Source of the DNA: Bacillota bacterium
Lineage (GTDB): Bacteria > Bacillota > UBA994
NCBI GenBank assembly: GCA_018725275.1
Contig: QLUC01000092.1
Coordinates: 1-6,278, forward strand
Length of the DNA stretch: 6,278 nt
Direction of reading: 5' to 3'
Shown here piece after piece: positions 1 through 6,278 of this stretch. The notes below the pieces were generated by a model. It did no database searches, was not told the DNA's origin, and worked only from the letters and a program-made list of their open reading frames with translations. The position numbers and the translations under genes are program-made. Position 1 is the stretch's first letter, and every line of letters starts with the position of its first letter.

Positions 1-554
1 CGGTGGGGGCGGGGGCCGAAGCCCGCCTAAGCGGCCTAGCCGGCCTAGAAGGCGTGGCCCCGCTCGGCGTAATCTGGCAAAATTTTGTCTTTGGCCAACT
101 GTATGACATTAAGATGGGCGCGGGCAGCGGCGGTGGCGGTAATTACGGCGCGCTGGCTCTTGGGGGCACCGGCTCGGCCAATTACCGCGAAAATTTGCGG
201 AGCGGCTACCCGGGGTGGTTGCACGTGGGCGATACGGTCCTGACTGAACCCGGCAATATGTCCGGACCCACTAAACAGGCCATTGATGACCGCCTGGCGG
301 CATGTCGCGATAATTGCACCTTTACCCGCCACACCGCCGATTGCCCTAGGATTATGCTGGTTGCGGTCATACCCGGCCTGCCTGATGGACGAGGCGAGGT
401 AACTATTCTAGGCTTTGCCGCCTTCTTTGTGGAGGGAGTTACCGGGCAAGGAAACGACAACTTCATTCGTGGCCGTTTTATTCAACTACAAACACGCGGC
501 GAAGCCGGAGGCACCCCAAGCTTCGGCTTGGCGACGATTAGACTGACACGCTAG
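1..554 (+). CDS. TadE/TadG-like Tad pilus protein, C-terminal part (5' end outside window)
   Basis: The frame is open from the left edge (first full codon at 3) to TAG at 552-554, leaving about 183 residues of a longer protein; the GTG at 3 is not taken as a start. The visible part resembles the C-terminal region of the TadE/TadG-like proteins encoded beside Tad loci in Clostridia. It has a glycine-rich block (visible residues 39-56, GAGSGGGGNYGALALGG), then NYREN, a GYPGWLHVGD block, and the motif TEPGNMSGPT at 81-90. A Cys cluster follows (C101, C105, C114, the last in DCPRI), then GFAAFFVEGVTG at 138-148. Any N-terminal membrane segment or signal lies upstream of the window. By family knowledge these are membrane-anchored or exported proteins thought to act as minor pilins or surface components; the C-terminal domain has no established biochemical role. 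It is separated from cpaB by 10 nt, so it is probably co-transcribed. The family call is from remembered motifs, not a search. Confidence 0.75.
   Translation, partial: VGAGAEARLSGLAGLEGVAPLGVIWQNFVFGQLYDIKMGAGSGGGGNYGALALGGTGSANYRENLRSGYPGWLHVGDTVLTEPGNMSGPTKQAIDDRLAACRDNCTFTRHTADCPRIMLVAVIPGLPDGRGEVTILGFAAFFVEGVTGQGNDNFIRGRFIQLQTRGEAGGTPSFGLATIRLTR
516..531 (+). other. 6-bp hairpin closed by a C(UUCG)G tetraloop
   Basis: CCAAGC (516-521), loop TTCG (522-525) and GCTTGG (526-531) form a perfect 6-bp stem. C(UUCG)G is a known, unusually stable RNA tetraloop. It lies inside the end of the TadE/G-like gene, 33 nt before the cpaB start. No T-run follows, so it is not an intrinsic terminator. An mRNA stability or processing role is only an inference. 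Confidence 0.5.
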
Positions 555-559
555 GAGGG
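552..559 (+). promoter_or_regulatory. Shine-Dalgarno of cpaB, overlapping the upstream stop codon
   Basis: The stop TAG of the upstream gene supplies the first bases of AGGAGG (553-558), which lies 6 nt before the ATG at 565. This fixes the cpaB start and rules out the out-of-frame ATG at 561, which is only 2 nt from the motif. The arrangement implies tight translational coupling. Confidence 0.85.
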
Positions 560-564
560 TATGT

Positions 565-1269
565 ATGGACCGCACGAGTAAACGCTTAGCCCTGTTGGCC
601 ATTACTTGCGCTTTTTTGGTGGGGATTGGCGGGTATGTGTTTTTGTCAAATCTTGAGTCCATGGCCATCGCCAAAAGCACGGAAGAAGTGGTGGTGGCCA
701 CGAAAGACATCCCCGCTCGGGTGGCCATCACGCCGGACATGGTCATGGTGGTGCGCATCCCCATCGGCACCAGGCATCCTCGCTCGGTCAAACACGCAGG
801 CGAGGTCGTAGGTGCCTTCACCATTCAGCCCATTGTGCAGGGGGAGCAAGTTATCACCCCGCGCTTATTTGTTTCCGCTGCCCAATCAGGCCTCTCCTTC
901 TTGCTTAACTTGGGGTACCGAGCCATGAGTATCCGCATCAATGCCCAGATTGCAGTCGCCAACCAAGTGCGCCCGGGGGATTTTGTGGACATCATCGTCA
1001 GCTACGACCTACCTACCCAGGAGAGAACCCCTGCCTCTAGCCTTGTGCTGCAAAACATCCGCGTCCTAGCTGTCGGCGAAGCGGTAACACCGGGCACCAC
1101 CCCCTCGGCTGCAGCTGAAACTATGACCCTCGAAGTTACGCCTGAGCAAGCCGAACGGCTCGTGTGGGCGGAGGATTATGGCAAAATACGACTATTATTA
1201 AGACCCGTGGCCGACCATCTTACAGTCACCACCAGGGGCATCACCAACCAGACCATCATCGAACGCTAG
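565..1269 (+). CDS. cpaB: Flp pilus assembly protein CpaB (RcpC/CpaB, SAF domain)
   Basis: The 234-residue product matches CpaB/RcpC in length and layout. An N-terminal membrane anchor (about 9-28) puts the rest outside the membrane. A SAF domain spans about 41-102 (EVVVATKDIPARVAITPDMV, then VVGAFTIQPIVQGEQVITPRL). The RcpC/CpaB domain follows at about 112-215, with GYRAMSIRI, NQVRPGDFVDII, LVLQNIRVLAVGE and the MTLEVTPEQAERLVWAEDYGKIRLLLRP block. In proteobacteria CpaB/RcpC is a periplasmic protein working with the secretin; here no secretin gene is adjacent, so it may act in the cell-wall zone (inference). The start at 565 is set by AGGAGG at 553-558. The gene lies between the TadE/G-like gene (10 nt) and cpaE (16 nt). 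Nothing indicates truncation. Confidence 0.9.
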   Translation: MDRTSKRLALLAITCAFLVGIGGYVFLSNLESMAIAKSTEEVVVATKDIPARVAITPDMVMVVRIPIGTRHPRSVKHAGEVVGAFTIQPIVQGEQVITPRLFVSAAQSGLSFLLNLGYRAMSIRINAQIAVANQVRPGDFVDIIVSYDLPTQERTPASSLVLQNIRVLAVGEAVTPGTTPSAAAETMTLEVTPEQAERLVWAEDYGKIRLLLRPVADHLTVTTRGITNQTIIER

Positions 1270-1272
1270 AAC

Positions 1273-1278
1273 AGGAGG
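1273..1278 (+). promoter_or_regulatory. Shine-Dalgarno of cpaE
   Basis: A perfect AGGAGG lies 7 nt before the ATG at 1286, in the 16-nt gap after cpaB. It favours ATG 1286 over the TTG at 1281, which is only 2 nt from the motif. Confidence 0.85.
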
Positions 1279-1285
1279 AGTTGCC

Positions 1286-2490
1286 ATGCCCGACAAACAA
1301 AGAACCGTGCTCATCGTTGATGATGTCACCCCTACGCGCGAGAGCATTCGTCGCCTGCTCGAGCTCTCGGTCGGCATGCAAGTGGTGGGTGAGGCTGAAC
1401 ATGGCGAGGCCGCTATCAAGCAAGTAAACCTGCTACGCCCCAATATCGTCTTAATGGACATCAACATGCCGGGCATGGACGGCATCACCGCCACGGAGAA
1501 GATTTGCGCCGTTCATCCGGAGACCGTGGTGATCGTGATATCGGTGCAGGGAGAGATGGAGTACCTGCGCAAGGCGATGATTGCCGGAGCGAAAGACTAC
1601 TTAGTCAAGCCTTTTGGTGCGGACGAGTTGGTCGAATGCATCCAAAGGACTTGGGAACGGGAAGCCCAGCGGAGAAGGAACATGGTCGGCCCAGCCCTAC
1701 AGCAAACGGCCAAGCGGTCGGGCAAGGTTTTGGCCATCTTCGGCCCTAAGGGCGGCGTGGGCAAGACGACGCTCGCGGTCAACATTGGAGCGGTGCTGGC
1801 CACCGAGCGCCGACTGCGCACCTGCGTGGTGGATTTGTCGCTCCAGTTTGGCGATATTTGCGTTTTACTGGGCTTAGTACCGCGCCGCACCATCAGTGAC
1901 TTGGTCAGCGAAAACACCCTCGACCAAGATACCATCTTACCCTACTTGCAAAACCACCATAGCGGCCTTAAAGTCTTGCCGGCACCGCTTTCGCCCGAAC
2001 ACGCCGAGTACATCACTCCCGAGCATGTCGCCCAACTCCTTTCCACTCTGCGCGACATGTTTGACTATGTGATTGTCGATATGCCAGCCAATTTTCAGGA
2101 TTTGACCCTCACGGCTTTAGACGCCGCCGACCGTATCTTGATGGTGGGCACGATGGACATAGCCGCCCTGAAAAACATGAAGCTGTCGCTTGAGCTCATG
2201 AAACGGCTCAATTATCACACTGACAAGCTTTTTACCATTATCAACCGCGCCGGCTATGACTACGGCATAAAATTTAAGGACCTTGAGAATACCTTGGGGC
2301 GCCCCATCAATTTTTATATCCAGACTGACGAGCAGACCGCCGTTATCGCCACTAATCGCGGCATTCCCTTTGTGCTCGACCAAGCCGAGTCTAAGCTGGC
2401 CCGGCGCATGCGTGACTTGGTAGATGAGCATATCGCCCCGCGCGCACAGGAGGAGGAAGCGACGGGCTTTTGGCGCCGCCGCAAAGCAAG

Positions 2491-2494
<4 letters not shown>
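1286..2494 (+). CDS. cpaE: CpaE-type protein: response-regulator receiver fused to ParA/MinD-like ATPase
   Basis: The 402-residue product has two domains. Residues about 6-125 form a receiver with every key residue: acidic pair D12/D13, phospho-acceptor D58 in LMDINMPGMDG, S86 and K108 in VKPF. A basic linker (about 125-146) leads to a ParA/MinD/CpaE ATPase with deviant Walker A KGGVGKTT (155-162), D183 in VVDLSLQFGD, and Walker B YVIVD (261-265). The C-terminal half includes the family block ADRILMVGTMDIAALKNMKLSLELM. The tail ends in basic, aromatic GFWRRRKAR, which might touch the membrane (inference). In Caulobacter, CpaE is a polar localisation factor for the Tad machine; the same role is inferred here, with phosphorylation as a possible input. 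No cognate histidine kinase is in the window. Its stop overlaps the cpaF start as ATGA. Confidence 0.92.
2448..2457 (+). promoter_or_regulatory. Strong Shine-Dalgarno for cpaF, far upstream of its best start
   Basis: AGGAGGAGGA lies inside the 3' end of cpaE. It sits 33 nt before ATG 2491 and 12 nt before an in-frame TTG at 2470. Neither spacing is ideal. The segment 2466-2487 can fold (GCTTT paired with AAAGC, plus an inner GG/CC), which would shorten the effective distance to ATG 2491 to about 11 nt. Confidence 0.5.
2466..2487 (+). other. Possible mRNA hairpin between the cpaF Shine-Dalgarno and start codon
   Basis: GCTTT (2466-2470) pairs with AAAGC (2483-2487), and GG (2472-2473) can pair with CC (2479-2480) around a GC-rich loop. 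The structure would bury the alternative TTG start at 2470 and bring the AGGAGGAGGA at 2448-2457 closer to ATG 2491. The stem is short and asymmetric, so its stability is uncertain. Confidence 0.35.
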
Positions 2495-3837
<1,343 letters not shown>

Positions 3838-3840
<3 letters not shown>

Positions 3841-3844
3841 GAGG
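3838..3844 (+). promoter_or_regulatory. Shine-Dalgarno of tadB, overlapping the cpaF stop
   Basis: The cpaF stop TAG runs into AGGAGG (3839-3844), 7 nt before ATG 3852. It fixes the tadB start and couples its translation to cpaF termination. Confidence 0.85.
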
Positions 3845-3851
3845 CGAGGTC

Positions 3852-4802
3852 ATGACTCTATTTTTGGCAATTGCGGCTGGTCTGACCACGGGGCTGGCCC
3901 TCTGGGCTTTGCTCGGGGGGCTTTATCGGCGGCGGTATGCGGTGATGCTACGCTTAAAAGAATACAGCACCGAAAATCGCCACCAAAAAGCGGAGCGAGC
4001 CCCGCGGGGCAAAGACCAACCAAGCTGGCGCCGCACCATGGGCAAGCTGGCCCCAAAAAATCTCAGCCGGCGCTACACCGCCAGCTTGCAACAGGCCGGG
4101 GTCCTGCTCAAGGGCGAGGAGATGGTTGTGGGCATCGGTCTTTGTGCGCTCATCGGAGCCCTTTTGGGCGCTTTGACTTGGTCCTACTTTGGTCTATTAC
4201 TCGGTGCACTACTCGGTAGCCAAGTGCCTGCGCTGTTGTTGCAAAGCCACCTCAGGCGGCGACTGCGGTCAACCGAAGAACAACTCTTTGAAATGCTCAC
4301 GCTCTCGGCCAATGCCCTGCGGGCGGGGAATAGCCTGTTTCAAGCGCTAGACCTCGCCGGCCGCGAGATGCCCGACCCCCTGGGTGCAGAATTGAAGCGC
4401 ACCTTGCGGGAAATTGGTTTAGGCCTAACAGTGGAGGAAGCCCTGCAAAAGCTGGTGGCGCGAGTTCCTAGCCCTGACTTAGACCTAGTGGTCACGGCCA
4501 TCCTCATCCAACGCCAAGTAGGCGGGGATTTGGCGGGCATCCTCGACAGCATCGCCTCCACCATTCGCCAAAGACAACAACAGAAAGTGAAATTGCGCAC
4601 TCTGACCGCCCAGGGGAGATTATCCGGCATGGTCATTGCCGGGCTGCCCTTCATATTGCTTCTGGCCCTGCAATTTATGAACCCTGATTACATCAGCTTG
4701 CTTTGGACCGAACCCTTAGGGCTGATGATGCTTCTTTCGGGGCTCGTCAGTCAAATCATCGGCATGGTGCTCATCAATAAGATCATCAAGGTGGAAATGT
4801 AG
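3852..4802 (+). CDS. tadB: Tad pilus platform protein TadB (T2SSF domain)
   Basis: TadB is one of two GspF-like membrane proteins that form the platform above the CpaF motor. The 316-residue product has an N-terminal membrane segment (about 3-24) and a basic cytoplasmic linker (about 26-75). One or two hydrophobic segments follow at about 92-130, then the T2SSF domain at about 144-270. This includes EEQLFEMLTLSANALRAGNS (142-161) and the TadB-type block RQVGGDLAGILDSIASTIRQ (221-240). Two C-terminal membrane segments lie at about 260-275 and 283-308. TadB rather than TadC is inferred from gene order after cpaF and from the VGGDLAGILD block. The start follows AGGAGG by 7 nt. Gaps are 11 nt to cpaF and 14 nt to tadC. 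Confidence 0.92.
   Translation: MTLFLAIAAGLTTGLALWALLGGLYRRRYAVMLRLKEYSTENRHQKAERAPRGKDQPSWRRTMGKLAPKNLSRRYTASLQQAGVLLKGEEMVVGIGLCALIGALLGALTWSYFGLLLGALLGSQVPALLLQSHLRRRLRSTEEQLFEMLTLSANALRAGNSLFQALDLAGREMPDPLGAELKRTLREIGLGLTVEEALQKLVARVPSPDLDLVVTAILIQRQVGGDLAGILDSIASTIRQRQQQKVKLRTLTAQGRLSGMVIAGLPFILLLALQFMNPDYISLLWTEPLGLMMLLSGLVSQIIGMVLINKIIKVEM
4042..4089 (+). repeat. 10-bp inverted repeat with a third near copy inside tadB
   Basis: GCAAGCTGGC (4042-4051) and its exact reverse complement GCCAGCTTGC (4080-4089) are separated by 28 nt. A direct copy of nine of these bases (CAAGCTGGC) lies at 4021-4029. The copies are read in different frames and encode unrelated residues, so they do not reflect a protein repeat. 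No function is assigned; chance is possible. Confidence 0.4.
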
Positions 4803-4810
4803 AAGGAGGG
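4803..4810 (+). promoter_or_regulatory. Shine-Dalgarno of tadC
   Basis: AAGGAGGG begins directly after the tadB stop. The AGGAGG core (4804-4809) lies 7 nt before ATG 4817 and fixes the tadC start. Confidence 0.85.
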
Positions 4811-4816
4811 ATTGAC

Positions 4817-5740
4817 ATGGCCGCCACCATCGCCCTTGCTCTCTTTGGATTAACGCTGGGCGCCGGCCTATGGATTCTGCGCTACCGCTACGGACAGCGC
4901 CTGCAACTAGAGGCCCGCCTTGACGGCGTCCGGGCGCTGCAACTGTCGCCTAGCTCTGCCGAACAAACAGAAATGGAGTCTCCGCTCCTTCTCCGCACAT
5001 TCTATCCTTTGCTTCGTGCCGCCGGCCGTTCCTTGCAGAAGCTGGCGCCGGCTGCCTTGAAGGATACCCTCGCCACGCGCCTCATCCTCGCGGGGCTTGG
5101 GGTTACCGCCGAGCAATACGCCGGCTGGTACCTGTTCGCCGCCGTCGGCGGGGTGCTACTCGGTGCCCTCTGGTCGCTAGCCGGAGAAAGTCAAGGACTA
5201 CCGGCGGTCGGTAACCTCCTGCTGCTAGCCGTTGGAGGAGCCTTGTTGCCTGAGCTTAATCTCCGCCAAACCATCCGCAAAAGACAGCTTGCTATCCTGC
5301 GCGCTCTGCCCGATGTGCTGGATTTACTTACGGTCAGCGTTAAAGCTGGGCTGGGTTTTGACAGCGCCCTCTTAAAAGTAACCGAAAAAATGGCCGGGCC
5401 CCTGCCCCAAGAGATGCAGTTAGTACTGCATGAAATTAAGATGGGTGTCTTGCGCCGGGACGCTTTGAAGGCCTTAGCAAAGCGCACCGGGGTGAAAGAA
5501 CTGCAGTCCTTCGTGGGCACCATAATTCAAGCCGACCAGCTCGGAGTGAGCATCAGCAATGTGCTGCAGTTACAAGCAGACAGCCTGCGGGAGAGCCGCC
5601 GCCAAGTGGCTGAAGAAAAGGCCATGCAGGCGCCGGTCAAGATGCTCTTCCCATTAGTGCTGTTCATCTTTCCCACCTTATTTATTGTCTTGCTCGGGCC
5701 CGCGGTTCTCCAGATAATTAAACAATTCGCCGCCATGTAG
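4817..5740 (+). CDS. tadC: Tad pilus platform protein TadC (T2SSF domain)
   Basis: TadC is the second GspF-like platform subunit, expected to pair with TadB in the cytoplasmic membrane. The 307-residue product starts with a membrane segment (about 3-21) and a cytoplasmic linker. Residues 79-103 hold the TadC-type stretch LKDTLATRLILAGLG, followed by paired membrane segments at about 104-122 and 130-146. The T2SSF domain spans about 162-290, opening with LRALPDVLDLLTVSVKAGLG (161-180) and including GTIIQADQLGVSISNVL (234-250), then RESRRQVAEEKAMQAPVKM. A final membrane segment lies at about 277-300. The ALPDVLDLLTVSVKAG signature and the position directly after tadB separate it from TadB. It lies 14 nt from tadB and 8 nt from the DUF192 gene, consistent with one operon. 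Confidence 0.92.
   Translation: MAATIALALFGLTLGAGLWILRYRYGQRLQLEARLDGVRALQLSPSSAEQTEMESPLLLRTFYPLLRAAGRSLQKLAPAALKDTLATRLILAGLGVTAEQYAGWYLFAAVGGVLLGALWSLAGESQGLPAVGNLLLLAVGGALLPELNLRQTIRKRQLAILRALPDVLDLLTVSVKAGLGFDSALLKVTEKMAGPLPQEMQLVLHEIKMGVLRRDALKALAKRTGVKELQSFVGTIIQADQLGVSISNVLQLQADSLRESRRQVAEEKAMQAPVKMLFPLVLFIFPTLFIVLLGPAVLQIIKQFAAM
5414..5431 (+). repeat. 7-bp inverted repeat inside tadC
   Basis: ATGCAGT (5414-5420) and ACTGCAT (5425-5431) flank a 4-nt loop. It is a perfect stem in mid-gene with no T-run. A few such 7-bp stems are expected by chance in a window of this size, so no role is proposed. Confidence 0.3.
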
Positions 5741-5745
5741 GAGGA
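5738..5745 (+). promoter_or_regulatory. Shine-Dalgarno of the DUF192 gene, overlapping the tadC stop
   Basis: The tadC stop TAG flows into AGGAGGA (5739-5745), with the AGGAGG core 4 nt before ATG 5749. It supports a real, translationally coupled gene starting at 5749. Confidence 0.85.
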
Positions 5746-5748
5746 ACT

Positions 5749-6278
5749 ATGATCTACAATTACTCGCGTCAGTCTGTCGTGTGCCAAGAAGTCGAAATTG
5801 CCTCTACCTTCTTTGGGCGTCTTAGCGGATTGATGTTCAGAACAAGCATCAAGGCCACTGCGGGACTGCTCTTAACACCCTGTCGCACCGTCCACACTTG
5901 CTTCATGCGCTTTCCGGTTGACGTGGTCTTTGTCGATCGGCACTGCCGCGTGGTGGGTATAGAGATAGGGATAAAACCATGGCGCATAAGTAAAACGCAC
6001 CGCACCGCTCGATATGCCTTGGAGTTGCCCGCCGGCCGAGTCATTGCGTCCGGCACTCTGGTCGGCGATACACTACTGCCACGGCCATGTCCGGCGTGGC
6101 AGTTGTACTGGAACCATGATATAACCCCGCCTTTGACAGTCCATTGCGAAAAGAATACGGCAATGTCCTTGCAATTACAGGGTCGGCGTGCCGTGTCACG
6201 CCGCTACCTAGGAAACTGCCGCGTCGCTGCCCGAGAGGTTGTAGCGCCGGCACAAAAGCCGGCGACTTACCCTACCCA
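5749..6278 (+). CDS. DUF192 family protein with C-terminal extension (3' end outside window)
   Basis: From ATG 5749 the frame stays open for 176 full codons to the right edge, so the gene is 3'-partial. Residues about 10-109 form a DUF192 domain: FFGRLSGLMFR (21-31), GLLLTPCRTVHTCFMRFPVD (39-58), VVFVD (59-63), ARYALELPAG (87-96) and VGDTL (105-109). The GLLL-PC-VHT-FM-PVDVVFVD wording is the form seen in DUF192 genes beside Tad loci. The family has no established biochemical function. There is no signal peptide or membrane segment, so the product is probably cytoplasmic. DUF192 proteins of this type usually end near the VGD motif; here at least 67 more residues follow (110-176), not recognised, mixed in composition, with cysteines at 114, 133 and 157 besides C12, C45, C51 and C66 in the domain region. 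The start is set by AGGAGG at 5739-5744, and the gene is 8 nt from tadC. A frameshift near the domain end cannot be ruled out. Confidence 0.85.
   Translation, partial: MIYNYSRQSVVCQEVEIASTFFGRLSGLMFRTSIKATAGLLLTPCRTVHTCFMRFPVDVVFVDRHCRVVGIEIGIKPWRISKTHRTARYALELPAGRVIASGTLVGDTLLPRPCPAWQLYWNHDITPPLTVHCEKNTAMSLQLQGRRAVSRRYLGNCRVAAREVVAPAQKPATYPT
6075..6103 (+). repeat. 9-bp-arm inverted repeat at the end of the DUF192 domain
   Basis: ACTGCCACG (6075-6083) and CGTGGCAGT (6095-6103) are perfect reverse complements around an 11-nt centre. After one T/T mismatch, two further pairs are possible (6072-6073 with 6105-6106). It starts where the DUF192 domain ends. The arm centres are 20 nt apart, about two DNA turns, which would suit a dimeric regulator; as RNA it would be a strong hairpin. 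No T-run follows. It may also be chance within coding sequence. Confidence 0.5.
6184..6203 (+). repeat. 7-bp hairpin with 6-nt loop in the DUF192 gene extension
   Basis: CGGCGTG (6184-6190) and CACGCCG (6197-6203) form a perfect GC-rich stem around CCGTGT. No T-run follows. It is the second of three strong inverted repeats between 6075 and 6264. Confidence 0.4.
6245..6264 (+). repeat. 7-bp hairpin with A-rich 6-nt loop near the right edge
   Basis: CGCCGGC (6245-6251) and GCCGGCG (6258-6264) form a perfect, all-GC stem around ACAAAA. The following bases (ACTTACCCTACC) are not T-rich, so it is not a convincing intrinsic terminator within the window. Confidence 0.45.

Noticed and set aside
2470..2490. 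TTG at 2470 as the cpaF start
   Set aside because: It is possible, but ATG 2491 gives the family-like N-terminus MTSLLRRLE and an ATGA overlap; the TTG is 12 nt from the Shine-Dalgarno and could be buried in a hairpin. Kept as an alternative only.
6133..6138. Perfect TTGACA (-35-like) inside the DUF192 gene extension
   Set aside because: No acceptable -10 lies 16-18 nt downstream (TACGGC is poor), so it is not a supported promoter.
6041..6253. Minus-strand 70-codon frame near the right edge
   Set aside because: It is antisense to the DUF192 gene, with no motif or convincing ribosome site seen. The + strand frame has clear domain evidence up to about 6075 and remains open.
6245..6278. Intrinsic terminator at the right edge
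   Set aside because: The GC-rich stem is present, but no T-run follows before the window ends and the coding frame continues through it.
6120..6278. Second + strand open frame (another phase) suggesting a new gene after DUF192
   Set aside because: It has no ATG or Shine-Dalgarno and a composition biased to Pro, Arg and Gly, with no recognisable domain. It is noted only because a frameshift could involve it.

Overview
The window is one unbroken, co-directional stretch of a Tad (tight adherence)/Flp-type pilus assembly operon, all on the + strand. It reads: 3' end of a TadE/TadG-like secreted or pilus-associated protein (1-554), cpaB (565-1269), a cpaE-type gene encoding a receiver domain fused to a ParA/MinD-type ATPase (1286-2494), cpaF/tadA motor ATPase (2491-3840), tadB (3852-4802), tadC (4817-5740), and a DUF192-family gene (5749 onward) that is still open at the right edge.

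The organism looks like a moderately GC-rich, deep-branching member of Bacillota (Clostridia/Peptococcaceae-like). Every gene apart from cpaF has a strong AGGAGG Shine-Dalgarno at normal spacing. No secretin (CpaC/RcpA) or CpaD gene lies between cpaB and cpaE, as would be expected in proteobacterial diderms. The REC-ParA form of CpaE and the Tad-linked DUF192 gene are also typical of Clostridia and relatives. Chloroflexota or another Gram-positive-like lineage cannot be excluded. This is inference from family resemblance, not a database match.

The genes form an assembly line. CpaF is the hexameric cytoplasmic motor. TadB and TadC are the paired inner-membrane platform proteins on which it acts. 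The CpaE-type protein probably positions or licenses the machine and here carries a receiver domain with all its phosphorylation residues. CpaB is a membrane-anchored SAF-domain protein on the outer face of the membrane. The TadE/G-like protein is probably a minor pilin or surface component. DUF192 is a cytoplasmic protein of unknown role that travels with these loci. The major Flp pilin and prepilin peptidase are not in the window. Gaps between genes are 8-16 nt, with one 4-nt ATGA overlap, so there is no room for internal promoters and no terminator is seen. No stretch over 300 bases lacks a gene.

The body of the locus is recognisable. The least explained parts are: the right end, where the DUF192 frame runs at least 67 codons past the domain through a cluster of inverted repeats; the cpaE/cpaF junction, where a strong Shine-Dalgarno sits 33 nt from the best start with a possible hairpin in between; and the intact receiver domain on CpaE.
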